A stretch of DNA of 58,341 bases from Frateuria sp. Soil773 (GCF_001428405.1 NZ_LMSL01000002.1:252928-311268), one strand, 5' to 3'. Positions 8,871 through 18,419 are shown, counted from the first letter of the stretch. Made by a program: numbers and translations. Notes: generated by a model not told the origin, from the letters alone.

Positions 8871-9613
8871 ATGGATTTTGCAGTGAAGTCCGCCATCGCC
8901 CTCCTGCTGGCCGCCGGCCTGGCGAACGGCGTCGCCGCATTGCCGGCCGAGGCCGCGACCGGACCCGGCACCGCGAGGGACCCGCCCGCAGCGGCGCCGG
9001 ACCGTGACGTCACGCGCAAGGATTTCTTCGTCGGAAGCGCGCCGGGAACGCGCATCTTCGTACGCGAAGTACTAACGGCATCGGCATCGGCCACCTCGTC
9101 ACCCTCAACAGCCTGTATCCGGTCGACGCGGGCTGGCCGTTGCGGGGGGCCGGCGCGGGGCCGGTGGACGCGTACCGCCTGGTCGGCGAGGACGGCTTCC
9201 TGAGAAGGTGGACCCAGTCCATCCCGCTGCCGGACAAGACGCAGTGGCGCGATCCGGACATGGCCAGTACGTATGCCCTCATGGGCCTTGCCAGCGATCC
9301 GGAGAGCTATCTTCGCCGGCCGGTCGAGGCAAGGATTCCGTTGTGCTACTGGCCCGAGAGCCTTCGCCTCAGCCACGGCGAACGGCTCTGGGATCCCGCG
9401 GCCGTCCGCGTGCCGGTGCTGGCGATTCGCGGGGCGCGCGATTTCTGGTCCCGCCCGGAAGGCCTCGCGTTCGTGAAGCACGCGTACGTGAATGCCCCGA
9501 GGGTCGATACGCTCACCATCCCCGATGGGACGCATCTGCTGTTCCTGGACCGCCCGGAGCGCGGGCGCACGCGCTTCATCCAGGGCGTGCTTTCGTTCCT
9601 GGCCGACGAGTGA
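8871..9613 (+). pseudogene. Alpha/beta hydrolase remnant with internal deletion and frame change
   Basis: Two frames share one gene. From ATG 8871 a signal peptide is followed by RKDFFVGSAPGTRIFVREV, the usual start of an exported alpha/beta hydrolase. From about position 9071 homology continues in another frame as NGIGIGHLVTLNSLYPVDAG and runs through WDPAAVRVPVLAIRGARDFW and TIPDGTHLLFLDRPE to a stop at 9611-9613. The C-terminal part keeps the acid Asp and the His of the triad, but the oxyanion-hole strand and the nucleophile elbow (GxSxG) are gone. I estimate that 100-150 residues were deleted at the join near 9068-9076. An internal TTG (9140) could at best give an inactive fragment. Confidence 0.75.
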
Positions 9614-9734
9614 TCGCGCAAGCCGGCACTTTCCCGCCCTGGGTCGCCGGATGCGCCGTACGAGTCCGGAGATCCGGCGACTTCAGGCCGGCACCGCACG
9701 ACCCGGGCTGCCGCCTCGCTGAGGATCCTCCATG

Positions 9735-9766
9735 AAAAAAGCCTCCCCGCTGCCGGGGAGGCTTTT
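9735..9766. terminator. Bidirectional intrinsic terminator between hydrolase remnant and fadL-like gene
   Basis: A 9-bp stem (GCCTCCCCG / CGGGGAGGC) with loop CTGC is flanked by AAAAAA on the left and TTTT on the right, so it can stop transcription from both sides. It ends the porin transcript on the minus strand and the pseudogene transcript on the plus strand. Confidence 0.85.
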
Positions 9767-9793
9767 GCCTGACCATCGCTCCCGCCGGAGCGA

Positions 9794-11218
9794 TCAGAAC
9801 TTGTACTGCGCCGACAGGCTCAGCAGGTTGCCGTAGTCGTCCGACTCGCCGGTCAGCACGTCGCCGGTGGCGCTGCGCGCGCCGTTCAGGTGGGCCTTGT
9901 TGACGAAGATGTGCGCGTACGAGGCGTTCAGCTCGAAATGCTCGCTGGCCTTGTAGCCGATGCCCACCGTGGCGAACTTGCGGGTGGAGTCGGGCACGCG
10001 CGGGCTGCGGGTGGCGGCATAGGTCGGCGTGGTGTCGACCGAGACGCCGGCGCGCAGGGTCACCTTGTCGTTGAGGTAGTAGTCGCCGCCCACCGCCGCA
10101 TACCACGTGTTGCGCCAGTTGTAGGTCTCCACGCTGTCAGGCTGCGCCGGGTTGCCGTACTTCACGCGCAGTTCCTTGAACACGTCCCACTTGGTCCAGG
10201 CCAGGTCGATGCCGAGGCCGAACTTCTCGGCCTGGTGCCAGTAGCTGGCGCTGGCGATCGCCGGGGTGGTGAAGTTGGCCTTGCCGGTGGTGTGCGTGAA
10301 CGGCACGCCGCCGGCCAGCAGCGGCGCCACGGCCGGGTTGGACAGCAGGGCGGTGACGTTGGCCGGCATCTGGAAGTTGCCGGTGCCCGACAGCTTGTGG
10401 TCGATCTTGGAGTGGTAGTTCAGTGCCAGCCGGTCGTTCGGGGTGAGCTTCCAGTAGCCGCCGAGCTGCCACCCGTAGCCCCAGTCGTCGCCCTTGATCT
10501 TGGCGCGGCCGTCGCTGCCCGGCGGCACCACGATGCCCACCTGCTGCAGGAAGGACGGCGGCAGCGCGCCGGCCGAGACGCCCTGCTGCGCCAGGCCCAG
10601 CGCCACCATGTTGAAGTTGACCGCCGAGGTCAGCTCGGCCGAGGTCTTCTGCGCGATCACGCTGGCGCCCAGCGAGAACGTGTCGCTGACGTCGAACGAG
10701 CCGGACAGGGTGGCGTCGAACGACTGGAACTTCGACTTGATGGCGTTGTAGCGGCCCATCCAGTCGTTGTCGTATTCGGTCTGGAAGCCGAACGGCACCG
10801 ACAGGCCGAAGCCCAGGTGCGCGCGGTCGGAAAGCTTGGTGGCGAAGAACAGCGCCGGCACCGGCAGCGTGGTGCCGGCATCGCCGCCCTTGCCGCCGCT
10901 GATCGGGCGGCCCAGCGCGTCGTGGGCGCTGCCGCTGAACTTGGTGCTGAAGTTGATCGCGGTGACGTCGGCCTGCAGGTAGGTGCCGTCGAGGTCGGTC
11001 ATCGCGGCCGGATTGTTCGCCACGACCGAGACGTCGCCGCCGGCGGTGGCGGAGCCGGCATAGGCGCGGCCCATGCCCTTGGCGCTGTTCTCCTTGAGCT
11101 GGAACGCGCTGGCGCTCGCGTCCTGCGGCACGGCCAGAGCGCCGACGACGGCGAGGCTCAGCGCGGCGAGCGCGAGCGGGCGGGCTGCGCCCGAAAGGGA
11201 ACGGAAAGAGATCTGCAT
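9794..11218 (-). CDS. FadL/OmpP1-family outer-membrane channel for hydrophobic compounds
   Basis: A 474-residue outer-membrane protein. The signal peptide ends near DASASA, and the mature N-terminus AFQLKENSAKGMGRAYAGSA is the plug sequence of FadL-type channels. NNPAAMTDL follows, and the protein ends in Phe (QYKF), the barrel-assembly signal. The family moves long-chain fatty acids, alkanes or aromatics across the outer membrane by lateral diffusion. The length fits (FadL about 446). The start at 11218 has AGGAG 8-12 bases upstream. It is monocistronic, ending at the bidirectional terminator. Its position near the dehydrogenase block would suit a hydrophobic substrate, but no shared control is visible. 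Confidence 0.9.
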   Translation of the reverse strand: MQISFRSLSGAARPLALAALSLAVVGALAVPQDASASAFQLKENSAKGMGRAYAGSATAGGDVSVVANNPAAMTDLDGTYLQADVTAINFSTKFSGSAHDALGRPISGGKGGDAGTTLPVPALFFATKLSDRAHLGFGLSVPFGFQTEYDNDWMGRYNAIKSKFQSFDATLSGSFDVSDTFSLGASVIAQKTSAELTSAVNFNMVALGLAQQGVSAGALPPSFLQQVGIVVPPGSDGRAKIKGDDWGYGWQLGGYWKLTPNDRLALNYHSKIDHKLSGTGNFQMPANVTALLSNPAVAPLLAGGVPFTHTTGKANFTTPAIASASYWHQAEKFGLGIDLAWTKWDVFKELRVKYGNPAQPDSVETYNWRNTWYAAVGGDYYLNDKVTLRAGVSVDTTPTYAATRSPRVPDSTRKFATVGIGYKASEHFELNASYAHIFVNKAHLNGARSATGDVLTGESDDYGNLLSLSAQYKF

Positions 11219-11461
11219 CGCTTGCTCCTGCTTATCGTTGGGTCCGGCACGGGGTCATGGCGGGAAGGCCAGGCTCTCGAAATATTTTCATACGCCCGTT
11301 TGACATTCCCGCGCGACACTCTGCCCAGCCGTCCCGAGCCTTGCAAGTGCGACCGCAACAATCGGCGCCGGCCGCCGCCGCCGCGCCGGGCCAGCGCGCT
11401 CCGGCGCTGCTACTCTTCACGATCCGCCATCCGCCATCCGCAGCCGCCGCCGGAGAGCCCC

Positions 11462-11755
11462 ATGCACTGTTTCGTCTACGCCAGCCGGCGCAAGCCCGAC
11501 AGCTACCTCTGGCTGGCCGCCCGCGACCAGTTCGGCGTGCTGCCCGAATCGCTGGCGCTGCTGCTCGGCGACCTGCGCTTCGTGCTGGAGGTGCACCTGG
11601 ACGAGCAGCGCAAGCTGCCGCACGAGGACACGCTCGCGGTGCTCGAACACCTGCGCACCCAGGGCTGGCACCTGCAACTGCCGCCGCAGGAGACGCTGGC
11701 CGTCGCCAACCACCCGCCCTACCAGCGCACGCCGCCGGACCCGCGCGACAGTTGA
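11462..11755 (+). CDS. YcgL domain protein
   Basis: A 97-residue cytoplasmic protein matching the YcgL family. It has the start CFVYASRRKPDSYLWL, the central LLGDLRFVLEVHLDEQRKL and the closing GWHLQLPP. Family members are small single-domain proteins of unknown biochemical function, often encoded near RNase D (rnd) in gammaproteobacteria; no rnd is seen here. GGAGAG lies 7-12 bases before the ATG. It is divergent from the FadL-type gene with 243 bp between starts, and is followed by the ankyrin gene after 68 bp. Confidence 0.85.
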   Translation: MHCFVYASRRKPDSYLWLAARDQFGVLPESLALLLGDLRFVLEVHLDEQRKLPHEDTLAVLEHLRTQGWHLQLPPQETLAVANHPPYQRTPPDPRDS

Positions 11756-11811
11756 ACCGTCCGTGCCGTCCCGGTTAACGCCGGGTTACCGTCTGCGCTG
11801 CCAACGATTTC

Positions 11812-11823
11812 TATACTCGTCCC
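11812..11823 (+). promoter_or_regulatory. Candidate -10 box placing transcription start at the ankyrin ATG
   Basis: TATACT at 11812-11817 lies 6 bases before ATG 11824, with no Shine-Dalgarno sequence between. If used, transcription would begin at or within a base or two of the start codon, giving a leaderless mRNA. The -35 region is weak. Confidence 0.35.
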
Positions 11824-14800
11824 ATGAATCTGCCCAAATCGCGTCGCCGCCCGCCTCCCTTCCTGCAATCGCTCGCCTGGTTCGTACCCGGATTGGCCGC
11901 GGTGGCGCTCGCGGCCCTGGGCACGCACCCCCTGGTGCTGGTGCCGCTGCTGGCGGCCAACGCGCTGACCATGGCCGCGGTATGCCACGCGATCGGCTTC
12001 GACCCCGAGCCCAGCTTCGTCCGCACCGTGCTGCGCCGGGGCGCGGCGCACCTGGTGATGTTCACCGGCTACGTCGCGCTGGTGTTCCTGCTGATCGCCT
12101 GGCCGATGCTGATGCTCAACCAGGCGCCCAGCCTGGGCGCGGCGCTGGGCCTGTCGGCGGCGCTGGTGATCGCGCTGGTCGCGCTGTGGCGGATCTGGCC
12201 GGCGTTCGGCCTGGTGTTCGTGTGGGACGACGCCTATCCCGCGCAAAGCGACGGTTCGTGGATCTTCACCGCTACCGCGCGCAGCCTGTCGTTCGGCCGC
12301 CACCTGTCGCGCGAGGAACGCTTCTTCACCCACTTCCTGCCCGCCGCGCTGGCCCTGCTCGCGCTGGCCTTCGTCGCGATCGCGCTGACCGGCCTGTACG
12401 GCCTGCTGCCGTCCGAGCTGCGCATCGCCGCGCTGGCCGTGTACGGCGTGGTGCTGCTGCCGCTGGGCTGCCTGGTGATCGCCAACCGCACCCTGCGCGC
12501 CCTGCTGTGCGAGCGCCGGCATCCGCGCCAGCCCGGCGACGGCGCGCCGCTGTCCGCCCCGGCGCCGGTGCGCGCACCGCCCGTGCTGAGCGAGCAGGAG
12601 CGCATCGCCGGCACGCCGGAGCAGTCCCTCGCCCTGCTCGCCGCCACCCGCGACGGCGACATCGAGCGCGCGCTGGCGCTGGTCGAGGCCGGCGCCGACC
12701 CGAACACCGTCCCCGCCGAGGGCGACCGCGACCAACGCCCGGTGCTCACCCTCGCCGCGCTGCTGCCGGACACCCGCCTGCTGCGCGCGCTGATCGCCAA
12801 GGGCGCCGACGTGAACCGCGCCAGCGGCGGCCTCACGCCGCTGCTGGCCGCCACCCGCGACAGCTGGCACGGCCGCGCCGAAGCGGTGATGACCCTGCTC
12901 GCCAACGGCGCCAGCCCGCTCGCCACCGATGCCGAGGGCAACACCGCGCTGCACGGCGCGGTGCTCAGCGGCGAGCCGATCGTGGCGGCGATGCTGCTGG
13001 ACGCCGCCGCGCCGGTGAACGCGCTCAACCGCGCCGGCATCGGCCCGCTCACCGCCGCCTGCCGCGCGGCGAACTGGCCGCTGGCGAAATTCCTGCTCGA
13101 GCGCGGCGCCAAGCCGACCCCGCCGGACGGCGAGCCGGCCCTGGTCGCCGCCGCCGGCATCGCCGACGACGACGCCGAGGGCGTCAAGCTGCTGCTCAAG
13201 CACCGCGCCGCGGTCAACGCCACCGACGCGCACCACCGCAGCGCGTTGATGGCCGCCGCCGCCGAAGGCCACGAACAGATCGCGCGCGCCCTGCGCGCCG
13301 CCGGCGCCGACGTCTCCCTCGCCGACCGCCACGGCAGCACCGCCCTGATGGAAGCCGCGCGCGCCGGCGCCAGCGCGATCGTGCAGTTGCTGGCCGAGGC
13401 CGAGCCCGACGCGCGCGTGCGTGACAGCCACGGCCGCGACGCGCTCACCCTGGCATGCCAGTCGCCGCACGCCCACGCCGACACCGTGCGCGCCCTGCTC
13501 GCGCTGGGCGCCGAGCCGAAGGCCAGCGGCGGCGACGGGCGCAGCGCGCTCGACCACGCCGCGGCCGCGGGCCGCTGGGACCTGGTCGCCCTGCTCGACC
13601 CGGACACCCCGCTGCCGGCCAGCCTCGGTCTGAACGTGCTGCCCGAGGGCGCCGACACGCCGGCGCACCTGCTCGATGCGCTGCGCTTCGGCCACTGGGC
13701 CATCGTTTCCGGCTTCGACGAGCGTGTGCGCGGCTGGCCGCAGGCGCAACTGGCCCAGCTCTACCTGGACCTGGCGGCGCCGGGCCTCGGCGCCGCGCGC
13801 CGCTGGCTGCTCGAACACGGCCTGGACGCCGAGGCGCGGCTGCAACCGCAACTGATCGACGACGCCGAAACCGCGCAGGGCGAAGACCCCGCCCTGCCCG
13901 CGCTCGGCCGCCGCCTGTTCGACGCCCTGCTGCAACGCCTGCCCGGCTCGACCGAGGCCATCGAGGACCTGCTGCAGGCCGGCGCCAGCCCGGCCGGCGC
14001 CGGCCTGCTCGCGCAGGCGCTGCAGCGGCTGGACGACAGCGCGCAGGGCGCGGCGCTGCCGCTGGCCCTGCTCGAGCGCGGCGCCGATCCGTTCGGCGCC
14101 GACGCACGCGAGCGCACCCCGCTGCACCTGGCCGCCGCGCACCGGCAGCACAGCCTGCTGGAGGCGCTGCTGCAACGCGGCTGCAACCCGAACGCGCGCG
14201 ACCACGCCGGCCGCACGCCGCTGTTCGCCGCGCTCGAGCACGGTGCGGCGGCGCTGCCGCTGGTGCGCTCGCTGGTCGCCTACGGCGCCGATGCCGAGGC
14301 GGTGGACGCCAACGGCGAGACGCCGCTCGGGCTCGCGCTGGAGCATCCCGAGATCGAACGCTGGCTCAACTGGGGCGAGTGGCCGCGCCCGCGCCGCCCG
14401 CTGCGCGCGGAAGACCTTCCCGCCGCGGCCAGGGCCGGCGCCGCCGTTGCCGTGCAGCGCCTGCTCGAACTCGGCCATGCCGTCGATACCCGCGACGCCC
14501 AGGGCGCCACCGCGCTGCTGCACGCCTGCGGCGCCGGCCACCGCGACGTGGCCGCGCACCTGCTCGCCGCCGGCGCCGATGCCGGCCTGGCCGCGCAGAA
14601 CGGGGTCACTCCGCTCGCCGCGGCCACCGCCGCGCGGCGCGAGGCGCTGGTCGCCCTGCTGCTGCAGCACCGGGTGCCGGTCGACCAGCGCCTGCCCGGC
14701 GAGGGCACCGCGCTGATGGTGGCCGCCGGCATGGGCTACCCGGAAATCGTCGAGCAACTGCTCGAGGGCGGCGCCGACCTCGCCGCCGCCGATGCGCAGG

Positions 14801-15285
14801 GCCGCACCGCCCTGCACGCGGCGGCGCAGTTCGGCTTCGAGCACAACGACAGCCTGCGCGCGCGCCGCCTGCTCGACGTGCTGCTCAAGCGCGGCGCCGA
14901 CGTGAACGGCGCCGACGGCGAAGGCAAGACGCCGCTGCTGCTGCTGCTCGGCGCCCACCTGCGCCCGGGCGGCGCTTGCGACGCCACCCACATCGGCGCG
15001 CTGGTGCCGGTGCTGCTGGAAGCCGGTGCGAAGCTGGAGCACGCCGACCAGCGCGGTGTCACCGCGCTGCACGCCTGCGCTATGCACGCGCTGCTGCCGC
15101 CGGCGCGGGTGCTGCTGTCGCGCGGCGCCGACCGCAACAGCGCCGACGCCTTCGGCCGCACCGCGGCGGACGTCGCCCGCCAGCTCGGCCTCGTCGACAT
15201 CGCGCACGAACTGGCCGCGCGCAGCGGCGGCGCGATGCCCAGCGTGCGCCAGACCCTGCGCCAGCCGGCACAGCCGGCGGAGTGA
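11824..15285 (+). CDS. Large membrane-anchored ankyrin-repeat protein
   Basis: An 1153-residue protein in three parts. Residues about 12-220 contain five or six hydrophobic segments (such as LAWFVPGLAAVALAALG and FLPAALALLALAFVAIALTG), an integral-membrane module. Residues 230-260 are a Pro/Ala linker. The rest is ankyrin repeats, about 20 or more, recognisable by units such as GNTALHGAVLSGEPIVAAML, TPLHLAAAHRQHSLLEALL and ALMVAAGMGYPEIVEQLLEGG. The repeats should face the cytoplasm or periplasm and bind proteins; no enzyme domain is present. A degenerate region around 600-720 interrupts the array. It is probably transcribed from its own promoter. The partner is unknown; I know similar proteins only as hypothetical xanthomonad genes. 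Confidence 0.85.
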   Translation: MNLPKSRRRPPPFLQSLAWFVPGLAAVALAALGTHPLVLVPLLAANALTMAAVCHAIGFDPEPSFVRTVLRRGAAHLVMFTGYVALVFLLIAWPMLMLNQAPSLGAALGLSAALVIALVALWRIWPAFGLVFVWDDAYPAQSDGSWIFTATARSLSFGRHLSREERFFTHFLPAALALLALAFVAIALTGLYGLLPSELRIAALAVYGVVLLPLGCLVIANRTLRALLCERRHPRQPGDGAPLSAPAPVRAPPVLSEQERIAGTPEQSLALLAATRDGDIERALALVEAGADPNTVPAEGDRDQRPVLTLAALLPDTRLLRALIAKGADVNRASGGLTPLLAATRDSWHGRAEAVMTLLANGASPLATDAEGNTALHGAVLSGEPIVAAMLLDAAAPVNALNRAGIGPLTAACRAANWPLAKFLLERGAKPTPPDGEPALVAAAGIADDDAEGVKLLLKHRAAVNATDAHHRSALMAAAAEGHEQIARALRAAGADVSLADRHGSTALMEAARAGASAIVQLLAEAEPDARVRDSHGRDALTLACQSPHAHADTVRALLALGAEPKASGGDGRSALDHAAAAGRWDLVALLDPDTPLPASLGLNVLPEGADTPAHLLDALRFGHWAIVSGFDERVRGWPQAQLAQLYLDLAAPGLGAARRWLLEHGLDAEARLQPQLIDDAETAQGEDPALPALGRRLFDALLQRLPGSTEAIEDLLQAGASPAGAGLLAQALQRLDDSAQGAALPLALLERGADPFGADARERTPLHLAAAHRQHSLLEALLQRGCNPNARDHAGRTPLFAALEHGAAALPLVRSLVAYGADAEAVDANGETPLGLALEHPEIERWLNWGEWPRPRRPLRAEDLPAAARAGAAVAVQRLLELGHAVDTRDAQGATALLHACGAGHRDVAAHLLAAGADAGLAAQNGVTPLAAATAARREALVALLLQHRVPVDQRLPGEGTALMVAAGMGYPEIVEQLLEGGADLAAADAQGRTALHAAAQFGFEHNDSLRARRLLDVLLKRGADVNGADGEGKTPLLLLLGAHLRPGGACDATHIGALVPVLLEAGAKLEHADQRGVTALHACAMHALLPPARVLLSRGADRNSADAFGRTAADVARQLGLVDIAHELAARSGGAMPSVRQTLRQPAQPAE

Positions 15286-15292
15286 ACGCCCG

Positions 15293-15316
15293 CGCCCGGC
15301 GCCGCGGCGCCGGGCG
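15293..15316. terminator. Perfect GC palindrome between convergent genes
   Basis: CGCCCGGCGCC and GGCGCCGGGCG are perfect 11-bp complements around a 2-base centre, lying between the ankyrin stop and the antiporter stop. It has no T-run. It probably serves as a shared 3' hairpin for both transcripts. Confidence 0.45.
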
Positions 15317-15351
15317 TCATGGCGGCGGCCACCGCGGCAGGGCGGCGGCCG

Positions 15352-17184
15352 TCACTCCCCGGTCAGCGGAGTGCCCGCATCGCGCTCGCGCACACGCTCG
15401 GCCTGCGGCGAGGCGTCGGCCTCGAACAGCTTCTCCAGGTCGCTGAGCGCCTCGCGGGTGGTCTGCACCAGCTTGGTCTCGTCGTCGTAGACCAGGTACT
15501 GCGCCTTGATCAGCTCGGCGTCCTGGCGGCGGAAGCGCTCCACCTGGTCGGCCGCCTGCTCCGGCGACAGGCCCAGCGCCTCCAGCGTCTTGCGGCTCAT
15601 CTTCAGGCTGGAGTACAGCGTCTCGCGCACCGGCTCCTCCACGCCCAGGTCCATCAGCCGCCATACGTGCTGGCGGTTGCGCGCGCGCGCGACGATCTTC
15701 AGGTGCGGATACTGCCGGTGCACCACGCGCGCCACGCGCAGGCTCGATTCGGGATCGTCGCTGGCCAGCACGAACACCTCGGCCTTGTCCGCCTGCGCGG
15801 CGCGCAGCAGTTCCGGCCGCGCGGGATCGCCGTAGAAGATGTCGGTGACGTTGCCGAACCGCTGCACCAGGTCGAGCTGCTCCACCGAATGGTCCAGCGC
15901 CACGAACGGGATGCCCTGCGCGCGCAGGATGCGCGCGACGATCTGGCCCATGCGGCCGTAGCCGGCGATGATCACCCGCGGCACGTGGGTGTCGATGGTG
16001 TCGTAGGCGCGCGCGGGCTTCTTCGCCTTGCCGCCGAGCAGCTTCGCCAGCAGGGCCACCAGCAGCGGCGTCAGCGCCATCGACAGTGAGATCGCCAGCA
16101 CCAGCAGGTTCTGCTGGCGGCCGCTGATCAGGCGCTGCTCGGTCGCCAGCTTCAGCACCACGAAGGCGAACTCGCCGCCGCAGGCCAGCAGCACCGCCAG
16201 GCGCAATGCCTCGGCGCGTTCGAGCTGGCCGACGATCCGCCCCAGCGGCCACAGCAGCAGGCCCTTCAGCAGCAGCAGGCCGCCCACCAGGGCCAGCACG
16301 TTCAAGGGCTGGCGCAGCAGCAGCGACAGGTCCATCGACATGCCGACGCTGATGAAGAACAGCCCGAGCAGCAGGCCCTTGAACGGCTCGATGTGCGATT
16401 CCAGGTCGTGCCGGTATTCCGAATCGGCCAGCAGCACGCCGGCGAGGAAGGCGCCGAGCGTGGACGACACGCCGGCCAGCTCCATCAGCCAGGCGGTGCC
16501 CATCACCACCAGCAGCGCGGTGGCGGTGGAGACCTCCACCGCGTCGGCCTTCGCCACGAAGCGGAACACCGGGCGCAACAGGTAGCGGCCGCCGACCACC
16601 ACCGCCAGGATCATCCCGACCGTGCGCAGCGTGCCCATCAGGTCGACCCCGTGCTTGGCCGACGAACTGGCCAGCAGCGGCACCATCGCGATCAGCGGGA
16701 TCGCCGCCAGGTCCTGGAACAGCAGGATCGCGAACGCCTGCCGCCCGTAGGCCGAGCCGACCTCCTTGCGCTCGGCCAGGATCTGCAGGCCGAACGCGGT
16801 GGACGACAGCGCCAGGCTGCCGCCAATGATGGTCGCCGCCTTGCCGGTGAGGCCGAACAGGAAATACGCCAGCGCGCCGATCGCCAGGCTGCTCGCCAGC
16901 ACCTGCAGCAGGCCGGTGCCGAACACCGCGCGGCGCATCACCCACAGCCGCTGCGGCGACAGCTCCAGGCCGATCACGAACAGCATCAGCACGACGCCGA
17001 ACTCGGAGATCGTCGCCACGCCTCCGGTATCGCTGACCAGTCCCAGCTCCTGCGGGCCGATCACCACGCCCGCCACCAGGTAGCCCAGCACCGAGCCGAG
17101 GCGGAAGCGCTTGGTCAGCGGCACCGCGATCACCGTGGCGAGCAGGAACACCAGCGCGGTCTGCAGGAAATGATGGCCGTCCAC
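15352..17184 (-). CDS. CPA2 cation:proton antiporter with TrkA-N domain (KefB/KefC-like)
   Basis: A 610-residue transporter. Residues 1-390 form about 12 membrane segments typical of CPA2 antiporters, with the segment GVVLMLFVIGLELSP and the ligand-cavity region LLFQDLAAIPLIAMVPLL. Around residue 403 a RCK/TrkA-N Rossmann domain begins with VIIAGYGRMGQ (GxGxxG), and a charged helical tail follows. Such proteins exchange K+ or Na+ for H+, in Kef proteins gated by glutathione adducts. No ancillary KefF/KefG gene is adjacent. The start is GTG 17184, with GGAG 6-9 bases upstream; an in-frame GTG four codons earlier is possible. It is convergent with the ankyrin gene. Confidence 0.88.
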   Translation of the reverse strand: MDGHHFLQTALVFLLATVIAVPLTKRFRLGSVLGYLVAGVVIGPQELGLVSDTGGVATISEFGVVLMLFVIGLELSPQRLWVMRRAVFGTGLLQVLASSLAIGALAYFLFGLTGKAATIIGGSLALSSTAFGLQILAERKEVGSAYGRQAFAILLFQDLAAIPLIAMVPLLASSSAKHGVDLMGTLRTVGMILAVVVGGRYLLRPVFRFVAKADAVEVSTATALLVVMGTAWLMELAGVSSTLGAFLAGVLLADSEYRHDLESHIEPFKGLLLGLFFISVGMSMDLSLLLRQPLNVLALVGGLLLLKGLLLWPLGRIVGQLERAEALRLAVLLACGGEFAFVVLKLATEQRLISGRQQNLLVLAISLSMALTPLLVALLAKLLGGKAKKPARAYDTIDTHVPRVIIAGYGRMGQIVARILRAQGIPFVALDHSVEQLDLVQRFGNVTDIFYGDPARPELLRAAQADKAEVFVLASDDPESSLRVARVVHRQYPHLKIVARARNRQHVWRLMDLGVEEPVRETLYSSLKMSRKTLEALGLSPEQAADQVERFRRQDAELIKAQYLVYDDETKLVQTTREALSDLEKLFEADASPQAERVRERDAGTPLTGE

Positions 17185-17432
17185 GGGGTACTCCACTCGG
17201 GGAACCGTGATTATTCCATGTCCGGCCGCGCCGCCGCCGGGCAAGCACGCGCCGTGGGTCGCATCTCCGCGCTGCGCGTACGGCAGAGGAGATATGCGAC
17301 GCCGTCCGGGATGCATCGGGCTACGCGGCTCGCGCGGCGCGGCAGGCCACACGCAACGAACCCGCAGCCGGCCCGACGGGGGACGACGATGCAATCCCGC
17401 GATGAAAGGCCGCGGCGCGCGGCGGGCGGTGC
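17185..17432. other. Intergenic region between antiporter and LysR gene
   Basis: These 248 bases hold the antiporter promoter region and the 3' side of the LysR gene. No gene, repeat or clear promoter motif is evident. Several GC-rich short inverted repeats are present, but none stands out from the background. Confidence 0.4.
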
Positions 17433-18314
17433 TCACGCCATGCCTTGCAGCCCCTGCACCAGTATCCCGGCCAGTCGCGCCACCGCCGGCGGCGGTTCCG
17501 CCTCGGCCCGGTGCAGCGCGAGGCCCAGCACCGGCAGCGCGGGCAGGCCGGCTTCCTTCGGCGTCAGCGCGCGCACGCTGCCCGGCAGCCCCAGCGGAGT
17601 GCGCACGCTCACGCCCAGCCCTGCCGTCACCGCCGCCCAGGTGCCGGCGAGGCTGGCGCTGGTGAACGCGATGCGCCACGCGATGCCGGCGCGGTCGAGC
17701 GCGTCGATCGCCGCGCTGCGCAGCAGGCACGGCGACTCCAGCACCACCAGCGGCAGCGGCTCGCCGCGCGGCCGGCGCAGCGGCGCTTCCCCGGCCGGGC
17801 CGATCCAGCGCACCGGCTGGCGCCCCACGCGCTCGGCATGCGGGCTGCCGCCCGCGCCGGTTTCCCAGGCCAGCGCCAGGTCCAGCCGGCCCTTGTGCAC
17901 GCCTTCCAGCAGCTCCGCGTTGCGCGCGATGCGCACCTCGATGCGCAGCTTCGGGTGCGCCCGCGCGAAGCGTCCCAGCACGGCGGGCAGCAGGCTCTCG
18001 CCGAAATCCTCCTGCAGCCCAAGCCGTACGCGCCCTTCCAGTGCCACGCCGCGCACCGCGGCGGCGGCCTCGTCATTGAGCTCAAGCAGGCGCCGCGCGT
18101 AGCCGAGCATCGCCTCGCCGGTCTCGGTCAACGCCAGGCCGCGGCCGGACTTGCGCAGCAGCGGCGTGCCCGCCTGCCGTTCCAGCTTCTTCAACTGCGC
18201 GCTCACCGCCGAGGTGGAGCGGCCCAGCCGGTCCGCCGCCTGCGCGAAGCTGCCCAGCTCGACGCCGGTGGCGAAGCTGCGCAGCACGTCGATGTCGAAG
18301 TCGATGCGGGGCAT
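17433..18314 (-). CDS. LysR-type transcriptional regulator
   Basis: A 293-residue regulator with the LysR helix-turn-helix at residues about 8-65 (VLRSFATGVELGSFAQAADRLGRSTSAVSAQLKKLE) and a substrate-binding domain after residue 90. ATG 18314 is preferred over 18341 because GAGG lies about 8-11 bases upstream. It is divergent from the CMD/DUF4865 genes with a 105-bp shared region, so it most likely controls them. Confidence 0.88.
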   Translation of the reverse strand: MPRIDFDIDVLRSFATGVELGSFAQAADRLGRSTSAVSAQLKKLERQAGTPLLRKSGRGLALTETGEAMLGYARRLLELNDEAAAAVRGVALEGRVRLGLQEDFGESLLPAVLGRFARAHPKLRIEVRIARNAELLEGVHKGRLDLALAWETGAGGSPHAERVGRQPVRWIGPAGEAPLRRPRGEPLPLVVLESPCLLRSAAIDALDRAGIAWRIAFTSASLAGTWAAVTAGLGVSVRTPLGLPGSVRALTPKEAGLPALPVLGLALHRAEAEPPPAVARLAGILVQGLQGMA

Positions 18315-18331
18315 TCGAATAATCCTCTTTT

Positions 18332-18359
18332 TCGGGATCATTGATTCGATATTTCCCGA
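18332..18359. promoter_or_regulatory. Candidate LysR operator between divergent genes
   Basis: TCGGGA (18332-18337) and TCCCGA (18354-18359) are 6-bp inverted repeats separated by 16 bases in an AT-rich stretch of the shared promoter region. The spacer contains ATCATTGAT, itself a small palindrome. The site fits a LysR target by position, but it does not show the T-N11-A core clearly. Confidence 0.3.
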
Positions 18360-18419
18360 TTTTCAGGATTACCTTGGCGCGCTAACGTGGCCGCCGTCAA
18401 GCAAACCAAGGAGCACACG

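Noticed and set aside
11719-15207. A long open frame antisense to the ankyrin gene
   Set aside because: Its Gln/Arg/Val-rich composition mirrors the repeats on the other strand; no start signal or domain is visible.
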